The notes below the pieces were generated by a model. It did no database searches and was not told where the DNA came from. It was given only the letters and a program-made list of their open reading frames with translations. A stretch of DNA of 6,762 nucleotides from Bacilli bacterium (GTDB taxonomy: Bacteria; Bacillota_I; Bacilli_A; RF39; UBA660): positions 1 through 6,762 of the forward strand of contig JAFUZI010000033.1 in the NCBI GenBank assembly GCA_017476705.1, written 5' to 3'. A program made the translations under genes and the position numbers. Shown here piece by piece: positions 1 to 5,832 of the stretch. Numbering within the stretch: position 1 is the first letter of the stretch; each line of letters starts with the position of its first letter.

Positions 1-1
1 A

Positions 2-1438
2 AATCAAGAAATGAGTAAAGAGGTTAGAGGACAAATCATATGGAGAGGTTTAGATTTTGAGGTTATTAAATATGCTGCACATGATGTTGAATTATTAGAG
101 GATATTATGTGGAAACAAGTAGCAGAATGTAAGAAAAAACAATGTTTAAAGGGAGCTGAATTAGAATGTGATTTTGTACCTGTTATAGCATATTTAGAAT
201 GGTGCGGAATCCATTTAGATGAGAATAAATGGAGAGAAAAAATGAAATCAGATTCTGAAAATCTTGAAAAATGTCGTAAAATTCTGGATGATTGGTTAAT
301 TGAACAGCCTTTTTCTAAAACTGAAAAAATAAAAACTACTGTAAATTATAAAACTGTAACAGTACCAATGGTATCTAGAGATACTCAAGGAGATTTATTC
401 AATGGTTTTGATTTAGATTATAAATGTAATATAAATTGGGATAGTTCTAAGCAAGTGTGTATAGTAGCAGATTTATTGGGATTTGATACTTCTGTAATTA
501 GTAAAACTACTGGGAAGGAATCACATTCTGTACTTGAAAAACATCTAAAAGCACAGAAAGGAATTAATGATGAATTTCTTAAAATATATTTTGATTATAA
601 AGAATTTTCTAAAGTAACTACTACTTATGGACAAGGTCATATTAATCAAATTAATCCTGTAACTACTAATATACATACAGAATATTGGCAACTTGGAGCA
701 GCATCGTCCAGAATGTCCTGTGGAAGTAGTAAATCTAATATTACTCTTGCTAAATATAAAGGAATTTCTCCTAAAGATTGTACTTATGCTAACATGCAAC
801 AATTACCTGCGGATGAAAAAACAAGATCTTGTTTTACTGCACATGAAGGTAATTTAATTGTAAGCTGTGACTGGTCAGCACTCGAGAGCCGCTTGGGGGC
901 TGATATATACAATGAGTCGTCTATGATTAAAGAGTACATAGAAGGATCAGGCGACCTACATAGTTTAATGGCAATCGTATTTTTTGGCGATAAAATGGAA
1001 GAAAATATTACCACAAAAGAAGTCAAAAAAAAGTATCCACATTTGAGAAAAGCTGCTAAGAGTCCAGAATTTTTAATCCAGTTCGGTGGTGGTGCTCAAG
1101 GACTTGCAACACAACTATCAATATCGGAAGAGGAAGCTCAAAAGTATGTAGATAATTATTATAGTAAATTCATCGGCATTGCTGATTTTAAGAAAAAGGG
1201 TTCTAAATTTGTAAGAGAGCATGGGTATGTTTTAATGAATCCTTATACAGGACATAAGATGTATTGGTGGGACCATAAAAAATGGTTAAATAGACAAAAT
1301 TCTTTTACGAAAGAATTTTGGGATGATTATAAATTATATCATAAAGGAACTGGAGATTCTATAGCTGTAGAGGTATCTAAACATTTTAAAGCTGCCTCTA
1401 AATGGGATCGTATGGCTCTTAATGGACCTACTCAGGGT
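2..1438 (+). CDS. Family A DNA polymerase, exon 1 (5' end outside the window)
   Basis: Replicative phage DNA polymerase of the Pol I family. The frame is open to the window edge, so the gene begins upstream; the first ATG here (11) falls inside the 3'-5' exonuclease domain. Counting from that Met, Y21-A-A-H-D25 matches exonuclease motif III (YxxxD). SSRMSC at 232-237 through NMQQLP at 261-266 is the region before motif A. Motif A is VSCDWSALESRLGA, with D287 as the probable metal-binding Asp. Motif B (O helix) has R346, K350, F354 and F358, aligning with E. coli R754, K758, F762 and Y766, so the Tyr766 position is Phe. The exon ends in NGPTQG, the start of the conserved N-x-P-x-Q-G-T motif, and motif C lies in exon 2. 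Without splicing, translation would add only Glu-Leu before a TAA at 1445-1447 and lose motif C. The spliced product is 557 residues from Met11. Confidence 0.96.
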
Positions 1439-1601
1439 GAATTATAAGTGCCCTGATAAAACTCTGTAAATTCGGTGAACTCTGAGATGAGAATACCGAG
1501 CCAAGCATATTAGTAATAATATGAAGGTGTAACGACTAGTGTATGGAGTCCAATATTGGATAGTAAAACACCACGAAAACAGAGAATATATTTAAAAAGT
1601 T
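1439..1601 (+). ncRNA. Group I ribozyme, 5' half of the catalytic core (P1 to the P8 5' strand)
   Basis: Pairings read by eye. The 5' strand of P3 is CTCTGT (1462-1467), fully complementary to ACAGAG (1579-1584). P4 pairs TCGGT (1472-1476) with ACCGA (1495-1499), and P5 is a small CTC/GAG hairpin at 1480-1491. CCGAGCCAAGC (1496-1506) resembles the conserved Q element. P6 is a perfect 7-bp hairpin, CATATTA/TAATATG (1506-1523), capped by a GTAA tetraloop of GNRA type. AACGACTAG (1531-1539) resembles the R element; GACT (1534-1537) is the 5' strand of P7, with G1534 in the expected guanosine-binding pair. Between P7 and P3' lie GTGT/ACAC (1539-1542 with 1568-1571) and the palindrome TCCAATATTGGA (1549-1560), read as P7.1 and P7.2. 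The 5' strand of P8 is AATATATTT plus AAAAAGTT (1585-1601). Confidence 0.88.
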
Positions 1602-1613
1602 AATAATTTTTCG

Positions 1614-1621
1614 TATTTTTG
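1614..1621 (+). promoter_or_regulatory. Possible intron-internal promoter for the endonuclease gene
   Basis: TATTTTTG matches the Bacteroidetes -7 consensus TAnnTTTG. TTTA at 1591-1594, exactly 19 bases upstream, is one base off the -33 TTTG element. The ATG of the endonuclease gene lies 15 bases downstream of the -7 box, so the leader would be very short. Such A/T-rich words arise easily by chance here; the spacing is what makes this credible. Confidence 0.4.
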
Positions 1622-1636
1622 CAAAAAATATAAAAT

Positions 1637-2221
1637 ATGTATAATAAAATTAATGTAGTAAGACATAAAGAGTTAAGAAAGTGTCTAAATTGTGGTAAGG
1701 AGTGGGAAGTTATAGTAAAAAGAAAAAATCCTTCTAATAGAATATTACATATTTGTAAAGACTGTTGCAAAATATTAACAAGTTACCAAAGGAAAAAATT
1801 ACGTATGGATAATGATTCTTCATATAAAGAACTTTGTTTAGAACGTAAAAGAGAATCTCATAGAAAGAATATAGTGCATAATATGTGGAAAAGGGCTAAA
1901 GATAGGGCTATAAAAAATAATATAGATTTCAATATAGAAGAATCTGATATAAAAATTCCTAAAATATGTCCTATTTTAGAAGTACCTATATATTGTGGAA
2001 CTAAAGGCAATTATGAATATTCTCCGTCTTTAGATAGAATAGATAATACAAAAGGATATACTAAAGGTAATATTCAAGTAATTTCTAAAAAAGCAAATTC
2101 TATGAAAAATTCCGCATCTTTAGAAGAATTAAAAACTTTTTGTAAAAATATATTAAGATATAGTCTAAACAATAGAGAATGTGAATCTATTGATCTACAG
2201 GATAAAGAGCCTGTAGGATAA
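1637..2221 (+). CDS. Intron-encoded HNH-type homing endonuclease (probable)
   Basis: A 194-residue protein encoded wholly inside the group I intron, presumably a DNase that cuts intronless polymerase alleles and spreads the intron. Cys pairs C16-x2-C19 and C40-x2-C43 suggest an N-terminal zinc ribbon. A basic helical stretch around 69-92 contains MWKRAKDRAIKNN. The C-terminal block has CPIL (111-114), then SPSLDRIDNTKGYTKGN (129-145) and the following VISKKANSMK. This pattern is familiar from many phage HNH/His-Me-finger-like endonucleases, including free-standing ones. I do not see a canonical HNH His pair, so the exact subfamily is uncertain. The start is the first ATG after the P8 5' strand, preceded by an A-rich leader without Shine-Dalgarno. 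The last roughly 30 codons also form the P8 3' strand, P7', P9 and a terminal hairpin. The stop codon ends 8 bases before the 3' splice site. Confidence 0.82.
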   Translation: MYNKINVVRHKELRKCLNCGKEWEVIVKRKNPSNRILHICKDCCKILTSYQRKKLRMDNDSSYKELCLERKRESHRKNIVHNMWKRAKDRAIKNNIDFNIEESDIKIPKICPILEVPIYCGTKGNYEYSPSLDRIDNTKGYTKGNIQVISKKANSMKNSASLEELKTFCKNILRYSLNNRECESIDLQDKEPVG

Positions 2222-2229
2222 TAATATTG
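2134..2229 (+). ncRNA. Group I ribozyme, 3' half of the catalytic core (P8 3' strand, P7', P9)
   Basis: The 3' strand of P8 is AACTTTTT (2134-2141) plus AAATATATT (2146-2154), complementary to 1594-1601 and 1585-1593. AAGATATAGTC (2155-2165) is the canonical S element: J8/7 followed by P7' AGTC (2162-2165), which pairs with GACT (1534-1537) and makes the G1534-C2165 guanosine-binding pair. P9 is a perfect 7-bp hairpin, CAATAGA/TCTATTG (2170-2192). A second perfect 7-bp hairpin, CTACAGG/CCTGTAG (2195-2216), precedes the 3' splice site. A two-base P9.0 pairing is possible between A2167-A2168 and U2227-U2228. G2229 is the terminal G. Most of this segment also codes for the end of the endonuclease. 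Confidence 0.88.
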
Positions 2230-2475
2230 ACGGGTAGTACATGTTTGAAGTTAGCTGCAACCAGGCTGTTTAAATGGATTATAGAGAATAATTATTTTAA
2301 TAAAATTAAGATAAGTGCTTTAGTTCATGATGAAATTGTTTGTGAATTTCCAGAAGAATTGAAAGATACTTTTCCTAAATTATTAGAACAAATTATGCTT
2401 GAAGCTGCAGCGGAATTTTGTAAAAAGTTACCTATTCCAGCAGAAGCTTCAGTTGGTAAATGTTGGATACATTAA
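2230..2475 (+). CDS. Family A DNA polymerase, exon 2 (motif C and C-terminus)
   Basis: The last 81 codons of the polymerase gene. The exon starts with TGSTCLKLAATRLF, completing the QGT helix broken by the intron. It contains motif C, ALVHDEIVCEF, in which H509-D510-E511 (spliced numbering from Met11) carries the second catalytic Asp. It ends in CWIH and a run of three TAA codons. A TTG at 2227 lies just before the exon and overlaps the intron's terminal G, but there is no reason to think this fragment is translated alone. Without exon 2 the enzyme lacks half its metal-binding site, so splicing should be essential for activity. Confidence 0.95.
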   Translation, partial: TGSTCLKLAATRLFKWIIENNYFNKIKISALVHDEIVCEFPEELKDTFPKLLEQIMLEAAAEFCKKLPIPAEASVGKCWIH

Positions 2476-2487
2476 TAATAATAAAAT

Positions 2488-2865
2488 ATGAGAGTATATA
2501 TTCAAAAAAGATCTATACATTATGCTACAGAATGTTTGATAAATAAAAATAAAATAGAAGATTTTATTGATTTTATGAGGCATATTGTTGATGATGTGCA
2601 GGTAATAAATTATGGTAACCATAATAATAAATACCATATTCGTATTAATGCTTTAGATTATAATAATGCATTGATGCGGTATAAAGATGAAGATGAAAAT
2701 CTTGTTAGAATAATAGATGATTATTTTAATACATTACCTAGATTTCAAGGTTGGGAAGAATATGATGGATATTTAAAGCATAAAAGTCAATTATCTTATC
2801 TATCAGAACTTAATAAACCTAAATTAATTGATAATGAACATTATATAAATATATTTTGGGAATAA
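2488..2865 (+). CDS. Hypothetical protein, 125 residues
   Basis: I do not recognise this protein. It begins 12 bases after the polymerase stop, with an A/T-only leader and no Shine-Dalgarno. It is rich in Asn, Asp and Tyr, has no signal peptide or membrane segment, and reads as a small soluble alpha/beta protein: N-terminal MRVYIQKRSIHY looks like a strand, and KIEDFIDFMRHIVDDV (about residues 22-37) looks like an amphipathic helix. The stop TAA shares its last A with the ATG of the next gene (TAATG), suggesting translational coupling. Position in the replication block hints at an accessory role; nothing in the sequence names one. Confidence 0.78.
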   Translation: MRVYIQKRSIHYATECLINKNKIEDFIDFMRHIVDDVQVINYGNHNNKYHIRINALDYNNALMRYKDEDENLVRIIDDYFNTLPRFQGWEEYDGYLKHKSQLSYLSELNKPKLIDNEHYINIFWE

Positions 2866-3080
2866 TGACAGTAAATATTCAAGGATTAAAGAAAGATATT
2901 TCTAATATTTCAAAAGTATCTTGGACAAATTTCAAAGGTGCTTATGATAAACCTATGTATAGGTTAAATATGTGGAATAAATATAATGACTGTACAACAT
3001 TATGGTTTGACAGTTATTGGAGATCTAAATATTATTATTACTTAATTAAATTTTTAAAAGTATGGAATACGATAATGTAA
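2865..3080 (+). CDS. Hypothetical small protein, 71 residues
   Basis: Unrecognised. The ATG at 2865 is preferred over a TTG three codons upstream because it makes a TAATG stop-start overlap with the preceding gene. The protein is strikingly aromatic: WTNFKGAYDKPMYRLNMWNKY and then LWFDSYWRSKYYYYLIKFL near the C-terminus, the latter probably an amphipathic helix rather than a true membrane span because Arg and Lys interrupt it. The 3' end overlaps the DUF3310 gene by 19 bases. It could be a small inhibitor or accessory protein, but no function can be assigned. Confidence 0.65.
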   Translation: MTVNIQGLKKDISNISKVSWTNFKGAYDKPMYRLNMWNKYNDCTTLWFDSYWRSKYYYYLIKFLKVWNTIM

Positions 3081-3283
3081 ATCACCCTCAGCATTATACT
3101 CATGGTAGTATAGAATGCATAGACGCTATGGAAGCGGCTTATGACAAAGAAACAGTTATGAATTTTTGTAAGTGCAACGCTTTCAAATATTTATTTAGAA
3201 TGAATTGGAAAAATAATCCTAAAGAGGATGTCCAAAAAGCAATTTGGTATTTAAATAAATACGTAGAAATGTACGATAAATAA
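3062..3283 (+). CDS. DUF3310 family protein
   Basis: A 73-residue protein with the full DUF3310 signature: NHPQHYTHGSIECIDAME (residues 7-24), a central N39-A-F-K-Y-L-F-R block, and KEDVQKAIWYLNKYVE at the C-terminus. The family is common in phages of Gram-positive and Gram-negative hosts; the phage T7 gp1.7 nucleotide kinase contains a related domain, so a role in nucleotide metabolism is possible but unproven for a stand-alone domain. Length is usual for the minimal family members. The ATG overlaps the preceding gene by 19 bases. The family normally has G in FxxGNAxKY; here the stretch is F-C-K-C-N-A-F-K-Y, so Cys replaces Gly before Asn. Confidence 0.9.
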   Translation: MEYDNVNHPQHYTHGSIECIDAMEAAYDKETVMNFCKCNAFKYLFRMNWKNNPKEDVQKAIWYLNKYVEMYDK

Positions 3284-3294
3284 AAAATTTATTG

Positions 3295-3302
3295 TACTTT
3301 TG
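3295..3302 (+). promoter_or_regulatory. Possible Bacteroidetes-type -7 promoter element
   Basis: TACTTTTG matches TAnnTTTG in full and lies 25 bases upstream of the ATG at 3328, in a short gap between genes. No TTTG-like -33 element sits 19-21 bases further upstream, so the promoter would be weak or need an activator. A TTG at 3292 would extend the downstream reading frame through this element, but the ATG at 3328 is the more likely start. Confidence 0.35.
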
Positions 3303-3327
3303 TAACATAATTAATAAACTTAACAAA

Positions 3328-3780
3328 ATGGAAAATATTAAAGATTTACTAATGGATTGTTGCTGTGGAACAACATCTAAAGAATGTACTTGCAATTCTG
3401 ATAAAAATTGCAATAAAGAAGAACTGATAAAAGCTATTGAAGAGCATGTAAATACATCTAAAGCAATTAGAGAATGTGCTTGGGGATATGTTCAAACACT
3501 GCCTTTGGAAGGCGTAGATATGGATATTTTACACAAATTTATAATGACTTCTAAATTTGATGATTTCAATGCTTTCATAAGAATGCTTCCTAAATATAAA
3601 GCAGTTAAAGATTTACAAAAAGGCGAAATGTTTGTAAATCCTGATGGTGGAGAAAAACTTCAAGCATGGTCATTGAAAGAACATGAAGATGGTACTTGTA
3701 CTGTAAAGGCTTTACATTATGATAATGAATTGAGTAAATATTTATTTGATTCTGATAGAATGGTTATTATAGCAGAATAA
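3328..3780 (+). CDS. Hypothetical protein with Cys-rich N-terminus, 150 residues
   Basis: Unrecognised. The chosen start is the ATG preceded by the A-rich sequence TTAACAAA; an upstream TTG (3292) is in frame but covers the possible promoter. Residues 11-28 contain six cysteines, C11-C12-C13, C20, C22 and C28, a spacing that could bind a metal or form a compact knuckle. A helical region follows (EELIKAIEEHVNTSKAIREC, residues 31-50). The C-terminal half has a QKGEMFVNPDGGEKLQAW stretch and ends in beta-like SDRMVIIAE. There is no signal peptide or membrane segment. It is the last gene before a strong terminator, so it probably ends a transcription unit. Confidence 0.75.
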   Translation: MENIKDLLMDCCCGTTSKECTCNSDKNCNKEELIKAIEEHVNTSKAIRECAWGYVQTLPLEGVDMDILHKFIMTSKFDDFNAFIRMLPKYKAVKDLQKGEMFVNPDGGEKLQAWSLKEHEDGTCTVKALHYDNELSKYLFDSDRMVIIAE

Positions 3781-3838
3781 TCTTTTTCTTTCATAATTTC
3801 ATTTGTTTTTGATTTAATTAAACTAAATTTTACATTTT

Positions 3839-3894
3839 CCACCAGTTAAAGATTTTTTTTCAAAAATTTTTTTTATCTTTAGCTGGTGGTTTTT
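3839..3894 (+). terminator. Rho-independent terminator
   Basis: The arms CCACCAGTTAAAGAT (3839-3853) and ATCTTTAGCTGGTGG (3875-3889) form a 15-bp stem with only one G-U pair (T3846 with G3883). The loop is 21 bases of T and A tracts around one C. A run of five T (3890-3894) follows. The hairpin lies about 60 bases after the stop at 3780 and 14 bases before the next ATG, so it separates the upstream transcription unit from the endonuclease I gene. The preceding TTTT at 3835-3838 would give only a weak tail in the other direction. Confidence 0.85.
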
Positions 3895-3907
3895 ACACAA
3901 TAATAAG

Positions 3908-4273
3908 ATGGAAAAACACAGAAGTAAGTTTGAAGATAGTATAGCAAAATTATATCCGAATCTTGTATATGAATGTATAAAATTAAATTATACAGTCCCT
4001 TCTACAAAGCATTTATATATTCCAGATTTTAAATTAGTTACTGAATCTAATAAAGTAATTTGGATAGAAGCAAAAGGATTATTTAAAGCTGCAGATAGGA
4101 AAAAAATGCTTTTAGTGAAAGAACAGTATCCAGATTTAGACATAAGATTTGTATTCCAAAATCCTAATGTAAAAATTAGTAAAACTTCTCAAACTACTGC
4201 TGCAGAATGGTGTATAAAACACGGGTTTAAGTATGGCAATATAAAGACTATTGAAAAATGGCTAATGGAATAA
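3908..4273 (+). CDS. T7-type endonuclease I (Holliday junction resolvase)
   Basis: A structure-selective nuclease that resolves branched DNA during phage replication and packaging. The 121-residue protein aligns along its length with phage T7 gp3. E9 in RSKFED matches T7 Glu20, D40 in YIPDF matches Asp55, and E54 and K56 in IEAKG match Glu65 and Lys67, so the PD-(D/E)xK active site is complete. The following DRKKMLLVKEQYPDLDIRFVF and EWCIKHGFKY also match the family closely. T7 gp3 is about 149 residues; the shortfall is mainly at the N-terminus. The protein acts as an intertwined dimer in T7. The gene starts right after a terminator, so it needs its own promoter or read-through; I see no convincing promoter. 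Its last 16 bases overlap the next gene. Confidence 0.95.
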   Translation: MEKHRSKFEDSIAKLYPNLVYECIKLNYTVPSTKHLYIPDFKLVTESNKVIWIEAKGLFKAADRKKMLLVKEQYPDLDIRFVFQNPNVKISKTSQTTAAEWCIKHGFKYGNIKTIEKWLME

Positions 4274-4854
4274 AAGATATAAATAAAATAATAGAGTTGC
4301 GAAATAATGAACAACTAAAAAAATATTACATTGAAGATGTCTTGTATATAAATTTCGTACAGTCTTTAACTGATTCTATATATGAATTATATCATAATTT
4401 AAATAAACATATAGAAGATAATTATGGAATGTATGCAAAAGATAATAAACAAAAGCGTTATTATAAAAAACTAAAAGAGCATATCGATGGAATAAACAAA
4501 TATTTTTCTTTAATATCTTCACGTATAGTTACACCTAATGTAAAATCTGGAGAGAATAATAGCAAAGAAGCAATAGGCAATTTACTATTAAGCATTTCAG
4601 ATTTTAATGTTAATTATATAAAATTATTTATTACTGCACTTATAGAATCTAATAGTGCTGCATTTTTTCAGCCAAATTCTGAAACTGAAAAATTAGATAA
4701 ATTGTGGGATGTTTTACGAGAATTATCTAAAGATTCACGTGTAATAAATATTGAAAAATTAGAAAAACCAAGTATTAACGAAGTTATAGATAGCTCTATA
4801 ACATATATGAAAACAATTGATGGAACTATTGAATCAAGCAGTGAAGTTGTATAA
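4258..4854 (+). CDS. Hypothetical helical protein, 198 residues
   Basis: Unrecognised. The ATG at 4258 lies inside the end of the endonuclease I gene, and the 3' end overlaps thyX by 35 bases, so translation of the three genes is probably coupled. The sequence is strongly helical and charged: LTDSIYELYHNLNKHIEDNY (about 37-56) and a KDNKQKRYYKKLKEHIDGINKYF stretch (about 61-83) look like coiled or bundled helices, with a second helical part from about 104 to 158. No signal peptide, membrane span, Cys cluster or known catalytic motif is seen. Its fixed place between a resolvase and ThyX suggests a replication or recombination accessory protein, but that is only context. Confidence 0.8.
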   Translation: MANGIKDINKIIELRNNEQLKKYYIEDVLYINFVQSLTDSIYELYHNLNKHIEDNYGMYAKDNKQKRYYKKLKEHIDGINKYFSLISSRIVTPNVKSGENNSKEAIGNLLLSISDFNVNYIKLFITALIESNSAAFFQPNSETEKLDKLWDVLRELSKDSRVINIEKLEKPSINEVIDSSITYMKTIDGTIESSSEVV

Positions 4855-5674
4855 ACAACCAAACTTTCAATTAAATGGTATATTCAAAGCAGTTGAATAT
4901 GCTGGTAGATGTTGTTATAACAGTTATGATAAAATAACAGATAGTAGTTATTTGCATTTCATTAAAATGCTTAGAAAATCTAAACATTATTCGCCTTTTG
5001 CTTTTGGCACAGTGCATTTAAAAATACATTTCAACAAATTACCTGATGCAATGGAATTTAAAAATGAAGCAACTCATAAAATGGTACATAATGCTTCTAT
5101 TGATGAATTCTTTTGTATCGCAGGTTGGTCTGATGTATTTAGTATAGAAGACAATTGGTACATTACAACCAATGCAAGAATTATGGAAGAGTGGATTGTA
5201 TATTTAGGAAAAGAAAAGTTTAGTCTTTGGGATCTTTTATCTGAATGTATTACTGATGAAGAGCAAGATAAGTTTGAAGATAGACCTTTTGTCAAATGTA
5301 CAACCTCTATAGCAATGACTAGAGAACTCAATCGTCATTCTACTTCATTAGCCATATGTGAAAAAAGTACTAGATATGTTAAAGTAGAAGAAGTAATTAA
5401 ACCTTATTGGTATGATAATACTGAAAAATGTAATAAAGTTGTTTTTGACAGAGCAATGGAAAACGCTATAAATGATTACAATCTTTTATTAACATTTGAT
5501 ATGCAAAAGCAACAAGCAAGAGATGTTTTACCACTAGCTACAAGTACAGATGTGTGTTATTGTGGTTTAATGTCAGATTGGAATTGGGTAGTAAAGCAAC
5601 GTTCTGCAAATAATGTACATCCTCAAATGAAAGAGTTAATAAATCTTATTAAAGATGTTATTTATTTTGAATAA
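4820..5674 (+). CDS. thyX: Flavin-dependent thymidylate synthase ThyX
   Basis: Makes dTMP from dUMP using methylene-tetrahydrofolate, FAD and NADPH, supplying thymidine for this AT-rich genome. The start is the ATG at 4820; a TTG directly before it could add one residue. The 284-residue protein has the N-terminal HYSPFAFG block (about 56-63), the active-site segment RHSTSLAICEKSTRY (172-186) and the C-terminal block ARDVLPLATSTDVCYCGLM continuing into DWNWVVKQR and HPQMKEL, all characteristic of ThyX. The classical motif is RHRx7-8S; here the third residue is Ser instead of Arg, while R172, H173, the downstream Ser and the S-T-R-Y end are kept. A segment around 105-155 (SIEDNWYITTNARIMEEW onward) is longer than in compact bacterial enzymes. 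The gene overlaps its upstream neighbour by 35 bases and ends in tandem TAA codons. Confidence 0.93.
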   Translation: MELLNQAVKLYKQPNFQLNGIFKAVEYAGRCCYNSYDKITDSSYLHFIKMLRKSKHYSPFAFGTVHLKIHFNKLPDAMEFKNEATHKMVHNASIDEFFCIAGWSDVFSIEDNWYITTNARIMEEWIVYLGKEKFSLWDLLSECITDEEQDKFEDRPFVKCTTSIAMTRELNRHSTSLAICEKSTRYVKVEEVIKPYWYDNTEKCNKVVFDRAMENAINDYNLLLTFDMQKQQARDVLPLATSTDVCYCGLMSDWNWVVKQRSANNVHPQMKELINLIKDVIYFE

Positions 5675-5678
5675 TAAA

Positions 5679-5710
5679 AACTTCTTATATAAATAAGAAA
5701 GGGAGAAGTT
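5679..5710 (+). repeat. Nested inverted repeats just after thyX
   Basis: AACTTCT (5679-5685) and AGAAGTT (5704-5710) form a 7-bp stem. An overlapping alternative, TTCTTAT (5682-5688) with ATAAGAA (5693-5699), forms a 7-bp stem with a 4-base loop; the two share bases and compete in part. The element starts 4 bases after the thyX stop. It could stabilise the 3' end or act as a weak terminator, but no T-tract follows, so I do not call it a terminator. Confidence 0.45.
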
Positions 5711-5753
5711 ACTTAACTCATTTAAATTCAAACTTTTAGTTCAAAAAATCTTT

Positions 5754-5807
5754 ACTTATATGTAATATATCTTTACTTATAAGTAAAAACATATAGCTTA
5801 TAAGTAA
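5754..5807 (+). promoter_or_regulatory. Three palindromes at exact 21-bp spacing (iteron or operator array)
   Basis: ACTTATATGTAA (5754-5765), ACTTATAAGTAA (5775-5786) and GCTTATAAGTAA (5796-5807) recur every 21 bp, about two helical turns, so a bound protein would sit on one DNA face. The middle copy is the centre of a perfect 16-bp palindrome, TTTACTTATAAGTAAA (5772-5787). The first two are preceded by ATCT, extending the direct repeat to ATCTTTACTTATA (5748-5760 and 5769-5781); the third carries the same extension inverted, ending in AGTAAAGAT (5803-5811). A further ATCTTTACT is at 5851-5859. Placed about 190-240 bases upstream of a RepL-like gene, the array fits initiator-binding iterons or an autoregulatory operator. 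Confidence 0.7.
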
Positions 5808-5832
5808 AGATTTTAATTTTTATTATCACATT

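Larger units (their letters stand above)
1439..2229 (+). mobile_element. Group IA intron in the DNA polymerase gene, with an endonuclease gene in P8
   Basis: A self-splicing group I intron splits the polymerase gene in phase 0 between Gly476 (GGT, ending 1438) and Thr477 (ACG, from 2230); joining them restores QGTGSTCLKLA. P1 is exon CAGGGT (1433-1438) paired with guide GCCCTG (1450-1455), placing a U1438-G1450 wobble at the 5' splice site. The intron ends in G2229, as expected for the terminal G. Short P10 pairing is possible between A2230-C2231 and G1448-U1449. Core pairings are listed under the two ribozyme halves. Extra hairpins between P7 and P3' fit subgroup IA, which includes the T4 introns and the Bacillus phage SPO1 polymerase intron; to my knowledge the SPO1 intron also carries its endonuclease gene in P8. 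Self-splicing and homing are inferred, not shown. Both junctions follow from reading frame and pairing and should be exact. Confidence 0.94.

Noticed and set aside
1461..1549. P3 pairing of 1461-1468 with TATGGAGT (1542-1549)
   Set aside because: It needs two G-U pairs and leaves almost no J8/7. ACAGAG at 1579-1584 pairs perfectly and puts P8 next to P3', as expected for group I.
1561..1564. TAGT as the P7' strand
   Set aside because: AAGATATAGTC at 2155-2165 is the canonical S element and gives the G-C guanosine-binding pair; TAGT does not.
2227..2229. A TTG start that would make exon 2 an independent 82-residue gene
   Set aside because: The protein is the missing C-terminus of the polymerase, and the TTG is the last three bases of the intron.
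3802..3831. TTTG, 18 bases, TAAATTTT as a promoter upstream of the terminator
   Set aside because: The spacing is one short, the final base is wrong, and any transcript would run straight into the terminator.
3872..3881. TATCTTTA as a -7 box for the endonuclease I gene
   Set aside because: It ends in A instead of G, has no TTTG 19-21 bases upstream, and lies inside the terminator stem.
545..5331. Minus-strand open frames of 62-85 codons
   Set aside because: All lie opposite well-supported + strand genes, lack recognisable domains and look like shadows.
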